Positions 15,825 through 23,907 of a stretch of 33,125 nt of DNA are shown in pieces. The notes below the pieces were generated by a model, which was not told the DNA's origin, did no database searches, and saw only the letters and a program-made list of their open reading frames with translations. The stretch's first letter is position 1. Each line of letters begins with the position of its first letter. The stretch is from Actinomycetota bacterium (GTDB lineage Bacteria > Actinomycetota > Acidimicrobiia > Acidimicrobiales > Ilumatobacteraceae), in NCBI GenBank assembly GCA_016871295.1, contig VFZD01000013.1, forward strand, positions 1-33,125, in the 5' to 3' direction. A program made the position numbers and the translations under genes.

Positions 15825-16655
15825 ATGACGGACAAGTCCGAGCCTTCGAGCATGCGGGGCAAAGTCTTGCTCCTAAGTGGCGCATCTCGGGGTGTCGGCG
15901 AATGCGTGGCGCGGTTGGCTGTCGAGCGGGGTGCGGCTGGCTTGGCCCTGGTCGGTCGCGACACCAAAACGGGCGAGAAGTTGGCCGCGGAACTGAGCGA
16001 GCTTGGCACACGCACGATTTTTATCACTGCCGATTTGGGCAAGGCCGACGAACCGAGCCGGATCGTCGGTGTTGTCGACGAAACTTTCGGTGTCGTGCAC
16101 GGACTCTTGAACTCGGCGGCGGTGACCGATCGCGGCAGCGTGTGGAACACGACGACAGAAATGTTCGACACGATGATGGCGGTCAATGTGCGGGCACCGT
16201 TCATGTTGATTCAGGAATGCGCAAAGATAATGAAACGCGAGGGCGTATCGGGTTCGGTGGTGAACATCGGCAGTGTCACCGGCCACGGCGGTGAAGTGAA
16301 TCTGACGCACTATGCGATCTCGAAGGGCGCGTTGCATACTCTGACACGAAATTGCGCCTATTCGTTGATGCGCGACCGTATTCGGGTCAATCTTTTGAAT
16401 CCGGGGTGGATGGACACACCAACCGAAGACGCGACCCAGCGTCGTTGGCACAACGCACAAGATGGTTGGTTGCAAAATGCCGAGGGCGAGCAGCCACTCG
16501 GTCGACTCATCAAGCCCGACGAACTCGCGCGCACGATCTTGTTTTTGCTTTCTGACGAATCGGGACTGATGACGGGGGCGATAATAGACTTCGACCAGTC
16601 GGTGCTTGGCGCCGGTTCGCCGTCGAAACCCAAATTAGGAGAAGTTTGGCCGTGA
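15825..16655 (+). CDS. Short-chain dehydrogenase/reductase (SDR)
   Basis: This 276-residue classical SDR has the cofactor loop SGASRGVGE (18-26), the NSAA variant of the NNAG motif (about 96-99), and the catalytic set N121, S150, Y163 and K167 (YAISK). The basic residue in the glycine-rich loop and R45 after the second strand suggest NADP(H) could be used. ATG at 15825 is preferred, with GGGGCGAG about 8 bases upstream; an earlier TTG at 15807 lies inside iolD. It sits between iolD and iolG in the same operon, so it probably oxidises or reduces an inositol isomer or inosose, but an SDR is not part of the classical iol set. The stop overlaps the iolG start (GTGA). Confidence 0.88.
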   Translation: MTDKSEPSSMRGKVLLLSGASRGVGECVARLAVERGAAGLALVGRDTKTGEKLAAELSELGTRTIFITADLGKADEPSRIVGVVDETFGVVHGLLNSAAVTDRGSVWNTTTEMFDTMMAVNVRAPFMLIQECAKIMKREGVSGSVVNIGSVTGHGGEVNLTHYAISKGALHTLTRNCAYSLMRDRIRVNLLNPGWMDTPTEDATQRRWHNAQDGWLQNAEGEQPLGRLIKPDELARTILFLLSDESGLMTGAIIDFDQSVLGAGSPSKPKLGEVWP

Positions 16656-17659
16656 CAATTGCAATCGGAGTTTTGGGTGTCGGTCGCATCGGGGAGATGC
16701 ACGCCGAGTTGATCGCCCAGCGAATCGAAGGCGCGCGTTTGGCGGGTGTTTTCGATTTGAATGGCGAGGCAGCCAAGGGCGTCGCCGCGAAGTTCAATTG
16801 CCGGCAGTTTTCTGATCCAGAAGAGCTGATGTCGTCGTCAGATGTAGATGCAATCGCAATCTGCACATCGACCGACACCCACGTCGACATGTTGGTCAAG
16901 GCGTCAAAATTTGAGAAGCCCGTGTTCTGTGAGAAACCCATTTCGCTCTCGTTGTCAGAAACAGACCGTGGTCTGAAAGCGATCAGTGACTCGAAAACGC
17001 CGTTGATGATCGGCTTCAACCGAAGATTTGACCCGAGCCATCGATCGGTGCGAGACAGCGTCGCCGACGGTTCGATCGGTGATGTGCACATTGCCCGCAT
17101 CACCAGCCGCGACCCAGCACCGCCACCAGTCGAATACGCGAAGGTTTCGGGTGGCATCTTTGTCGACATGACGATCCATGATTTCGATATGGCGCGATAT
17201 GTGGTGGGCAGCGAGATTGTCTCGGTTTATGCGACGGGTGCCGTGCGTGTCGTGCCGGCTTTAGCCGAAATTGGCGATCTCGACACGGTGGCGTTGATGT
17301 TGCAGCACGCAAATGGCGCAATCACGATGGTCGACAATTCGCGCCAGGCCGTTTATGGTTACGACCAAAGAGTCGAAGTCTTCGGATCGAAAGGTTTGGT
17401 CGGCTCGGATAATCCGCTGATGACAAGCACGGTTTCGCGCAATGCGCAGGGCACGCAGTTGGCGAAGATGCCGTATTTCTTTTTGGATCGTTACATACCT
17501 TCTTACATCGCCGAATGGAACGAATTCATCGCCGTGGCCAGCGGCAAGATCGCGCCCGCCGTAACTGGTGCCGATGGGCGGGCCTCGCTGGTGGCCGGGC
17601 TCGCCGCATGGAAGTCGGTTCGCGAGGGTCGCCTGGTCAAGACCAGCGAAATCAACTGA
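16652..17659 (+). CDS. iolG: Inositol 2-dehydrogenase IolG
   Basis: This 335-residue Gfo/Idh/MocA enzyme oxidises myo-inositol to 2-keto-myo-inositol with NAD+. It is the paralogue in this window closest to canonical IolG. Motifs are GVGRIGEMHA, VFCEKPISLS (EKP at 94-96), GFNRRFDPSH, then the diagnostic TSRDPAPPPVEY and GGIFVDMTIHDFDMARY with D172 and H176. The start is read as GTG at 16652, overlapping the SDR stop as GTGA, with AGGAG at 16637-16641; a TTG at 16646 is the alternative. It ends the rightward inositol operon and is convergent with xylB after a 5-base gap. Confidence 0.94.
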   Translation: MTIAIGVLGVGRIGEMHAELIAQRIEGARLAGVFDLNGEAAKGVAAKFNCRQFSDPEELMSSSDVDAIAICTSTDTHVDMLVKASKFEKPVFCEKPISLSLSETDRGLKAISDSKTPLMIGFNRRFDPSHRSVRDSVADGSIGDVHIARITSRDPAPPPVEYAKVSGGIFVDMTIHDFDMARYVVGSEIVSVYATGAVRVVPALAEIGDLDTVALMLQHANGAITMVDNSRQAVYGYDQRVEVFGSKGLVGSDNPLMTSTVSRNAQGTQLAKMPYFFLDRYIPSYIAEWNEFIAVASGKIAPAVTGADGRASLVAGLAAWKSVREGRLVKTSEIN

Positions 17660-17664
17660 GGCGA

Positions 17665-19089
17665 TCAGACGCCGAACGATTTTTTTCGAACCGCGGCGAA
17701 CCGTTGGCGCGTGGTTGTTTTTTGATCGTCTGAAGCGACTGGGTGCGCGGCGACACGAGAAGAGGCTGTCCACTGTGGCCAGTTGCCGGTGAGTGCCGCG
17801 GCGGCCTGTCGAGCCGCGCCGAGGGCGACGATTTCCGGTTCGTTCAAGACATTGACTTGTTCGCCCGTGAGATCGGCCACGATTTGGCAAACCGCACTCG
17901 ACTGCGCGCCACCACCGAGCAAGAAGATGCGACCCGAGGTGTCGACCGCGCAGTCGTTGATCGCCGATAATCCGTCGAGAAGTCCGCAGACGACGCCTTC
18001 GATCGCGGCGCGCGCGACATCGCTTCTGGTGTGACTCGCGCTCAGCCCGACCAATGTCGCCCGCGCATCGGGCAAGTTCGGTGTGCGCTCACCGTCGAGA
18101 TATGGCAACAACACGAGATCTCGTGAACCACACTCTGAAGCGAGCGCGAGATCGCCCAACTCGTGCAGACTGCAGTTCAAAAAGTTGGCGAACGAGTCGA
18201 AAACCTTTGTTGCGTTGAGTGTGCACACCAGCGGCAAGAATGCACCAGTTGCATCGGCGAAGCCCGCGACGCTCGCGCTGGCATCGAAGGTCGGTGAGGC
18301 GCTGACGCAATAAACGGTGCCCGATGTGCCTAGGGAAATTGCTACATCCCCTGGTTGCAACCCGATGCCAAGCGCACCCGCCATGTTGTCGCCCGTGCCG
18401 CAAGCGACAACCGCGTTTTGCCAGGTGCCCGTCTTTTCGAGCGGCGCGGCGACGCGGGGCAAAGCGCCAGACCAGTCGCGCTTTGCGTCGATGACCTGAA
18501 GAATCTCGTTGTCATATTGCCCTGACTTTGGCGACCAATAACCCGTGCCCGATGCGTCGCCGCGATCGGTGACGATCTCGTTCGCTCTCGCGCCTCGCAA
18601 TTGCCACGAGAGATAATCGTGGGGCAGGCATACGCGCGCGACACGGGCCCAGTTCTTGGGTTCGACCCGCTTGAGCCACGCGAGTTTGGCGACGGTGAAA
18701 CTTGCAACGGGCACGCTACCGACGCGGTCGGCCCACCATTTCGCATCGCGTTGTTGGATGCACCAACTTGCATCCGGGGCCGACTCGGTGTCGTTCCATA
18801 ACTTTGCCTTGCGCACGATGTTGTTGTCGCCGTCGATCGCCACGAGCCCATGCTGTTGGCCCGCCACCGAAATCGCCGCGACATTTTTGTCGTGATTCGT
18901 GAAACCCGCCTGATACAGCGCCGAGTCGAGGGCCTTCAACCATTCTTCGGGATGTGTTTCGCTGATCGGTGCGACGCCGGTGTCGGGGTGCGACGCCCGA
19001 CCGGCCGCGACGAGTTCACCCGAATCGACGTCGCGAAATTCGACTTTTGTCGACTGTGTCGACGAATCGACACCGATCACCAGCGACAT
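17665..19089 (-). CDS. xylB: Xylulokinase XylB
   Basis: This 474-residue FGGY-family kinase phosphorylates D-xylulose. The N-terminal phosphate-binding motif is GVDSSTQSTK, and AGQQHGLVAID and KLWND are typical of xylulokinases. The second-domain segment CGTGDNMAGALGIGL carries the catalytic aspartate, followed by the ATP-binding SLGTSGTVY and the late glycine-rich LLGGGAQSSAVCQIVAD. It follows xylA by 15 bases in a leftward pair, making 5-phospho-xylulose for the pentose phosphate pathway. It is somewhat shorter than average but all motifs are present. The 3' end nearly touches iolG. Confidence 0.93.
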   Translation of the reverse strand: MSLVIGVDSSTQSTKVEFRDVDSGELVAAGRASHPDTGVAPISETHPEEWLKALDSALYQAGFTNHDKNVAAISVAGQQHGLVAIDGDNNIVRKAKLWNDTESAPDASWCIQQRDAKWWADRVGSVPVASFTVAKLAWLKRVEPKNWARVARVCLPHDYLSWQLRGARANEIVTDRGDASGTGYWSPKSGQYDNEILQVIDAKRDWSGALPRVAAPLEKTGTWQNAVVACGTGDNMAGALGIGLQPGDVAISLGTSGTVYCVSASPTFDASASVAGFADATGAFLPLVCTLNATKVFDSFANFLNCSLHELGDLALASECGSRDLVLLPYLDGERTPNLPDARATLVGLSASHTRSDVARAAIEGVVCGLLDGLSAINDCAVDTSGRIFLLGGGAQSSAVCQIVADLTGEQVNVLNEPEIVALGAARQAAAALTGNWPQWTASSRVAAHPVASDDQKTTTRQRFAAVRKKSFGV

Positions 19090-19104
19090 TTGTCGATTGA
19101 CTTT

Positions 19105-20274
19105 TTATCTGACGCCGAGCAGCAGTTCAGTCACCAATTGATCGAGTCGCTCGTGGGCGTAACCTCGCTCGCCGAGCGCCTTCACATCGAACGAGCCCGT
19201 GCGCAGCGAATGAAGCGCGTCGGCGCCGAGACCTTCGGGCGAAGTCGGCTCGGCGAGTTTGTCGACCATCGCCGCCTTGAGCGCCGCCTGAATCTCTTTG
19301 TCTTGTTTGAATCGTCGCGATTTTTCGGCGAGGATCAAATAGGTGCGCATGCATCCGCGCGCGAAATCCCACACGCCCTCGGCGTTCTCGGTGCGGTAGG
19401 CGTGGGCGTCGAAGTGCAACATGCCGTTCCACTTCGAGTCTTCGAGAAGTTTGACCAAATAGAACGCGTCGCGGATGCCCTCGCTGCCGAAACGAAAATC
19501 TTGGTCGTATTTGCCGATGCGTTGGGCGTTGAGATCGATGTGAAACAACTTGCCGTGCCACAAAGTCTGGGCGACCGCATGGGTGAAGTTCAGACCGCTC
19601 ATCGTTTCGTGGGCGAACTCGGGGTTGAGGCCGACCATGTCTGGCCACTCGAGTTCGTTGATGAACGCGATCGCGTGTCCGACGGTGGGCAAGAACATGT
19701 CGCCACGCGGCTCATTGGGCTTGGGCTCAAGGGCGAACTTCAGGTCGTAACCCCGATCTTTTGCATAGGCGCAACAAATGTCCACCGCCTCGGCGTATCG
19801 ATCTAGAGCAGTGCGCACATCTTTTGCGGCCTCGCACTCGAGCCCCTCGCGACCACCCCACATGACATAAACTTTGGCGCCGAGCGAAACGCCCATGTCG
19901 ATCGACTCCATCGTTTTTTTGATCGCGTAGCGACGCACGATTGGATCATTCGCGGTAAACGCGCCCTCTTTGAAAACCGGTTGACCAAACAGATTCGTGG
20001 TCGCCATTGGCACCTTGATGCCCGTCTTGTCGAGCGCCTGACGAAAACGCTTCAGCGCGGTCTCGCGTTCTGCGGCTGTCGCACCGAACGGCACCAGATC
20101 GTCGTCGTGAAAATTCACGCCGTATGCGCCGATTTCGGCGAGGCGATGCACCGACTCGACGGGGTCGAGCGAAGGACGCGTTTCGAGACCGAACGGGTCT
20201 CGACCCATGTTGCCAACGGTCCATAGACCGAAGGTGAAGCGATGTTCTGGTTTCGGTGTGTAGTTGTCAGACAT
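19105..20274 (-). CDS. xylA: Xylose isomerase XylA
   Basis: This 389-residue TIM-barrel isomerase interconverts D-xylose and D-xylulose, the length typical of actinobacterial class I enzymes. Catalytic and metal residues are visible in order: [13 protein letters not shown] (catalytic His and Asp), [21 protein letters not shown] (metal Glu and catalytic Lys), [16 protein letters not shown] (metal Glu and His), HIDLNAQ with KYDQDFRFG (metal Asps), and [16 protein letters not shown] at 20274 gives the standard N-terminus [14 protein letters not shown] -10 TAACAT seven bases upstream makes a leaderless start likely. First gene of the xylA-xylB operon. Confidence 0.96.
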   Translation of the reverse strand: MSDNYTPKPEHRFTFGLWTVGNMGRDPFGLETRPSLDPVESVHRLAEIGAYGVNFHDDDLVPFGATAAERETALKRFRQALDKTGIKVPMATTNLFGQPVFKEGAFTANDPIVRRYAIKKTMESIDMGVSLGAKVYVMWGGREGLECEAAKDVRTALDRYAEAVDICCAYAKDRGYDLKFALEPKPNEPRGDMFLPTVGHAIAFINELEWPDMVGLNPEFAHETMSGLNFTHAVAQTLWHGKLFHIDLNAQRIGKYDQDFRFGSEGIRDAFYLVKLLEDSKWNGMLHFDAHAYRTENAEGVWDFARGCMRTYLILAEKSRRFKQDKEIQAALKAAMVDKLAEPTSPEGLGADALHSLRTGSFDVKALGERGYAHERLDQLVTELLLGVR

Positions 20275-20281
20275 GTCGCAG

Positions 20282-20311
20282 ATGTTAGTTGTAATTCGCA
20301 ACGGCACTCAA
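20282..20311 (-). promoter_or_regulatory. xylA promoter (leaderless)
   Basis: On the minus strand TTGAGT (reverse of 20306-20311), an 18-base spacer and TAACAT (reverse of 20282-20287) form a promoter. Its -10 ends 7 bases before the xylA ATG. Confidence 0.55.
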
Positions 20312-20323
20312 CGCGGTTAGAGT
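20295..20323 (+). promoter_or_regulatory. Possible tRNA-Asn promoter
   Basis: TAGAGT at 20318-20323 fits the -10 consensus and TTCGCA at 20295-20300 is a weak -35 at 17 bases. The start would fall about 10 bases before the mature tRNA. It overlaps the divergent xylA promoter. Confidence 0.4.
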
Positions 20324-20340
20324 AAACAAGCCTCTCACCT

Positions 20341-20416
20341 TCCGGGGTAGCTCAGCTGGCAGAGCAACGGACTGTTAATCCGTGTGTCGTGGGTTCGACC
20401 CCCACCCCCGGAGCCA
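20341..20416 (+). tRNA. tRNA-Asn (anticodon GTT), CCA encoded
   Basis: A complete cloverleaf can be drawn. The acceptor stem TCCGGGG pairs with CCCCGGA and the D-arm is GCTC-AGCTGGCA-GAGC. The anticodon arm is CGGACTGTTAATCCG with GTT in the loop, and the T-arm is GTGGG-TTCGACC-CCCAC. The discriminator is G and CCA is encoded at 20414-20416. The amine oxidase gene starts 35 bases after the CCA. Confidence 0.96.
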
Positions 20417-20451
20417 AGTTTTCAAGTGCTTTGTAGATTTTCGGAGGCGAG

Positions 20452-22389
20452 ATGTCGGCAGTTGCGGCGGGGGCTGATTTGTCGAGTCGTGCGCATCCAT
20501 TGGACCCGCTGAGCAAGGGCGAACTCGAGTCGTTGATCGCCGGTCTGCGTGACCAAGGTGTGATCGATCAGCGCCACTTGATCGCGGTGGTTCAACTCGA
20601 AGAACCGTCGAAGGCGACGCTGGCCAGATTTCGCCTCGGTGAAAGCGTCGAGCGCGCGGCGCGAGTGACTTTGCTGGATCGCTCGAGCGGCGAGGTCAGT
20701 GAAGTCGTGGTCACTGTTTCGGGTCGCGTCGTCAGCAACAGGATTATTGCAGGCGCCAAGGCGCCGATTTTGAGCACTGAAAGCGAGATGGCGATCGCCG
20801 CGGCCAAGCGCGACGCGCGTGTGATCGAGGCGTTGCGCAGTCGCGGCATCACCGATGTCGAAACCGTGCGCATGGAGACATGGCCGATCGGCGCTCAGAT
20901 TCCCAAATATTTGGACGACGGTCGTCGAATCATCTGGACACCGATGTGGCATCAGCCGACGCCCGCGGCGAACTTTTATGCGCATCCGATCTCGGGGCTG
21001 CATGCGATCGTCGATCTCGATTCGGGCGAGGTGGTCGCGGTTGAAAACGAGCAGCAGATCGCGGTGCCCCAGACACCGGGGCCGTATCGGCAGAGTCAAA
21101 CGGGGGCGGGCGTCGCGCTGAAGCCGCTCGAGATCAAACAGCCCGCGGGAGTCTCGTTTTCGATCGACGGCCACAGCGTGAAGTGGGAGCGCTGGAACTT
21201 CAACATCGGTTTTTGTCAGCGAGAAGGGCTCGTGATTCACGATGTCTGGTTCGACGACGCGGGCGAGATGCGCAAGATCGCCCATCGAATGTCGATCGCC
21301 GAACTGGTCATTCCTTATGGCGACCCGAGCCAGGGTGCGTATCGCAAAAACGCCTTCGACACGGGCGAGTTCGGCTTGGGTAACTACACGAACTCTCTGA
21401 CCTTGGGCTGTGACTGTCTGGGCGAGATCGTTTACCTGGATGTCGCGGTTGCGACGCCGAACGGCATCGTGCGCGAGATCAAGAACGCGATCTGCACGCA
21501 CGAGGAAGATTTCGGAATCCTGTGGAAGCATGTCGACGTCGACGGCAATGTCGAGGTTCGGCGCGGGCGGCGTCTTGTCGTGTCTTCGATCGTGACGATC
21601 AACAACTATGAATACGGATACTTTTGGTATTTCTACCAAGACGGGTCGATCGAGTTCGAGGCCAAACTCACGGGCATCGTGTTGACGCTGGCCGATCATC
21701 TGGGTACCGAGCACGGCTCGGCGACCGAACTCGAGCCCGGTTTGTGGGCGCCGTATCACCAGCACATCTTGTGCGCGCGGCTCGATTTAGATATCGACGG
21801 CGGCGCCGACGAAGCTGCCGGCGTGCGCAACACCGTGGTCGAAGTCGACTCGTTCGCCCACGAAATGGGGCCGAAGAACGTTTATGGCGGCGCATACGAG
21901 ACGAGTGAAAAGGTTTTGCGGCGCGAGGGTGAGGCGCGGCGCGTCGTGGATCCGTTCAAGAGTCGGTTCTGGAAAATCATCAATCCCGGTCGAAAAAATC
22001 ACATCGGCAAACCGGTGGGCTACAAACTGCTGTCGGGGCACACGACTTACCCGTTGGCCAAGCCCGAGTCGAGGATTGGTCGCCGCGCCGGTTTCATGTA
22101 TCACCACCTGTGGGTGACGCCGAATCGGGCCGACGAGCGTTATCCGGCGGGGGATTATCCGTATCAGCACCCGGGCGGCGCGGGGTTGCCCGAGTGGACG
22201 CGGGCCGATCGCGAGATCGAGAACACCGATGTGGTGTTGTGGCATGTGTTCGGGACGAATCACATTCCGCGGGCTGAAGATTGGCCGGTGATGCCCGTCG
22301 AGCGCACGGGGTTTCATCTGAAACCGAGCGGATTTTTCTCGCGCAACCCGGGCATCGATGTTGCACCCGCACCCAAGGCCTGCCATTAG
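20452..22389 (+). CDS. Copper-containing primary amine oxidase (tyramine-oxidase type)
   Basis: This 645-residue copper/TPQ amine oxidase deaminates a primary amine to aldehyde, NH3 and H2O2. The topaquinone precursor tyrosine is in INNYEYGYFW (Y386), the catalytic base in AFDTGEFGLG (D303), and the copper ligands in YHQHIL (H436, H438) and NHIPRAEDWPVMP (H604). Length and C-terminal motif match actinobacterial phenylethylamine/histamine/tyramine oxidases of about 640 residues. There is no signal peptide, so it is cytoplasmic. ATG at 20452 has GGAGG seven bases upstream. It stands alone between two tRNA genes with no aldehyde dehydrogenase or amine permease beside it. Specific substrate unknown. 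Confidence 0.94.
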   Translation: MSAVAAGADLSSRAHPLDPLSKGELESLIAGLRDQGVIDQRHLIAVVQLEEPSKATLARFRLGESVERAARVTLLDRSSGEVSEVVVTVSGRVVSNRIIAGAKAPILSTESEMAIAAAKRDARVIEALRSRGITDVETVRMETWPIGAQIPKYLDDGRRIIWTPMWHQPTPAANFYAHPISGLHAIVDLDSGEVVAVENEQQIAVPQTPGPYRQSQTGAGVALKPLEIKQPAGVSFSIDGHSVKWERWNFNIGFCQREGLVIHDVWFDDAGEMRKIAHRMSIAELVIPYGDPSQGAYRKNAFDTGEFGLGNYTNSLTLGCDCLGEIVYLDVAVATPNGIVREIKNAICTHEEDFGILWKHVDVDGNVEVRRGRRLVVSSIVTINNYEYGYFWYFYQDGSIEFEAKLTGIVLTLADHLGTEHGSATELEPGLWAPYHQHILCARLDLDIDGGADEAAGVRNTVVEVDSFAHEMGPKNVYGGAYETSEKVLRREGEARRVVDPFKSRFWKIINPGRKNHIGKPVGYKLLSGHTTYPLAKPESRIGRRAGFMYHHLWVTPNRADERYPAGDYPYQHPGGAGLPEWTRADREIENTDVVLWHVFGTNHIPRAEDWPVMPVERTGFHLKPSGFFSRNPGIDVAPAPKACH

Positions 22390-22429
22390 GCTCATTCCTC
22401 GCAAGTGAGCGCCAAAAGATCTAGTTGTG

Positions 22430-22505
22430 GGGCCAGTAGCTCAGTGGTCAGAGCAGGGGACTCATAATCCCTTGGTCGTAGGTTCGATCCCTACCTGGCC
22501 CACCA
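22430..22505 (+). tRNA. tRNA with CAT anticodon, probably tRNA-Ile2 (lysidine type)
   Basis: The cloverleaf has acceptor GGGCCAG/CTGGCCC, anticodon CAT at 22463-22465, T-arm GTAGG-TTCGATC-CCTAC, discriminator A and encoded CCA. G1-C72 pairing excludes the initiator. C4-G69 and C5-G68, positive determinants of TilS in E. coli, are present. The stretch GCAGNNGACTCATAATCNCTTGGTC resembles E. coli ileX rather than elongator metT. This favours an Ile tRNA whose C34 becomes lysidine. Elongator Met remains possible. Confidence 0.88.
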
Positions 22506-22553
22506 AGCATCACGGAAGGGAGACGCGGCTGTTTCGGCAGCGGGCGCCCAGTT

Positions 22554-22582
22554 TTGGTGTGTTCCGGGGGGTGCGCTAGTCT
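22554..22582 (+). promoter_or_regulatory. Promoter of the BMP lipoprotein gene
   Basis: A -35 TTGGTG at 22554-22559 and -10 TAGTCT at 22577-22582 are 17 bases apart. The leader is about 45 bases and contains GAGGGAG at 22621-22627 before the ATG at 22635. Confidence 0.6.
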
Positions 22583-22634
22583 CGTTACGCAAAACGCATA
22601 AACCATCGGGGTCTATGCAAGAGGGAGAACAACA

Positions 22635-23723
22635 ATGATTAAGCGCAAAGGGCTGAGGTCTGCTGCTGTCGCTATTGCTGCGTTTTCACTTATCGCGGGT
22701 GCCTGCGGTGGGGGCGATGACACGGCAACTGAAGAGACGACAGCCGAGACGACAGCCGAGACGACAGCCGAGACAACCGCGGCACTACCGGGTGAGGGCA
22801 TTCTCGCCTGTCAGGTAACTGACACCGGCGGAGTCGACGACAAAGGCTTCAACCAAATTTCATACAAGGGCATGCAAGACGCCGAGGCGTCGCTCGGTGT
22901 AACCATCGACTTGCTCGAGTCGGCATCGGATGCGGACTATGCACCGAACCTGCAGAACTTTGCAGACAAGGGTTGCAACATCATCGTCACCGTCGGTTTC
23001 TTGCTTGGCGATGCGACAAAGGCAGCCGCCGAAGCGAACCCGGACAGGAACTATGCAATTGTCGACTTCGCATTTGATCCGGCGATCGCAAATGCTCGCG
23101 GTCTCGTCTTTGCGACCGACCAACCGTCGTTCATGGCGGGTTATTTGGCCGCGGCCATGACGAAGACCGGTGTGGTCAGTACCTTCGGTGGTATCAACAT
23201 TCCGCCGGTGAGCATCTTCATGGACGGCTACGCCAAGGGCGTCGCCTACTACAACGCCCAAAAGGGAGCGAAAGTCAAAGTTCTCGGCTGGGACACGGCG
23301 AAGAAAGACGGCACATTCGCCGGCAACTTCAATAGTTTGGACGACGGCAAGAACATCGCCAAGAGCCAGGCAGACGAAGGCGCCGACATCATTTTCCCAG
23401 TGGCTGGTCCGGTGGGTCTTGGTTCGGCACAATTCGCCAAAGAGTCGGGTGGCAAGGTCAAGATCATCGGTGTTGATGTTGACATGAGCATCTCGAACCC
23501 AGACGCAGCAGAGGTTTACGTTGCCTCAGTGTTGAAGAACATTGACGCAGCGGTACTCGCGGCGATCACCGACACCGTCAATGGTGTGAAGACATCAGAA
23601 AACTATGTCGGTACTTTGGCCAACGGTGGTGTTGGCGTTGCCTTTACGGCAGTGCCAGCCGGTCTGCAGGCTGAAGTCGAGGCAATCGGCAAGGGAATCG
23701 CCGACGGCACGATCAAAATCTAA
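22635..23723 (+). CDS. BMP family nucleoside-binding lipoprotein
   Basis: This 362-residue lipoprotein has N-terminal KRK, a hydrophobic segment and lipobox IAGAC with Cys24, then a Thr/Glu linker. The mature fold is that of PnrA/Med/BMP proteins, which bind purine or other nucleosides in ABC importers. Typical segments are VDDKGFNQISYKGM near residue 66, NIIVTVGFLLGDAT, NYAIVDFAFD, FMAGYLAAAMTKTGVV, and a late GVDVDMS. It has its own promoter, and a strong intrinsic terminator follows, so it is transcribed apart from the ATPase and permeases downstream while serving the same transporter. The nucleoside specificity follows from the family, not from visible residues. Confidence 0.92.
   Translation: MIKRKGLRSAAVAIAAFSLIAGACGGGDDTATEETTAETTAETTAETTAALPGEGILACQVTDTGGVDDKGFNQISYKGMQDAEASLGVTIDLLESASDADYAPNLQNFADKGCNIIVTVGFLLGDATKAAAEANPDRNYAIVDFAFDPAIANARGLVFATDQPSFMAGYLAAAMTKTGVVSTFGGINIPPVSIFMDGYAKGVAYYNAQKGAKVKVLGWDTAKKDGTFAGNFNSLDDGKNIAKSQADEGADIIFPVAGPVGLGSAQFAKESGGKVKIIGVDVDMSISNPDAAEVYVASVLKNIDAAVLAAITDTVNGVKTSENYVGTLANGGVGVAFTAVPAGLQAEVEAIGKGIADGTIKI
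22734..22769 (+). repeat. Three exact copies of a 12-base tandem repeat in the lipoprotein linker
   Basis: GAGACGACAGCC occurs three times in a row, followed by a partial fourth copy. It encodes the repeated TAET motif just after the lipidated cysteine. A multiple of three, so gain or loss of copies would change only the linker length. Confidence 0.9.
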
Positions 23724-23760
23724 TTTCTTGCCGTAACAACGGCGGAAGTCCAAAAACTTT

Positions 23761-23795
23761 GGCCCTACTGCGCGAGCAGTAGGGCCTTTGTTTTG
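23761..23795 (+). terminator. Intrinsic terminator after the BMP lipoprotein
   Basis: GGCCCTACTGC (23761-23771) and GCAGTAGGGCC (23776-23786) make a perfect 11-base-pair stem capped by a GCGA tetraloop of the GNRA type, followed by TTTGTTTTG. This is the clearest Rho-independent terminator in the window. Confidence 0.9.
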
Positions 23796-23867
23796 TCTGC
23801 GAGCGATCGACCGTTCGAAAAGTGTCGCGGTTGTCCTCGTGAATTTTTTGTGCTGAATCGCGCCGAC

Positions 23868-23873
23868 TAGTCT
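23868..23873 (+). promoter_or_regulatory. -10 element TAGTCT for the nucleoside ATPase/permease operon
   Basis: TAGTCT lies in the 9-base string CTAGTCTCG that is also present at the lipoprotein promoter (22576-22584). The -35 region is only T-rich. Transcription would begin about 28 bases before the ATG at 23908. Confidence 0.45.
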
Positions 23874-23907
23874 CGGTGCAATAGTTTGCGACGAGGTAAC
23901 GCCTGAG

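Noticed and set aside
17660-17686. Possible terminator between iolG and xylB
   Set aside because: GGCG/CGCC is only a 4-base-pair stem and the T run begins six bases later inside the xylB coding region; too weak to call.
20422-21765. Minus-strand open frame of about 447 codons
   Set aside because: Antisense to the amine oxidase; composition and lack of motifs mark it as a shadow.
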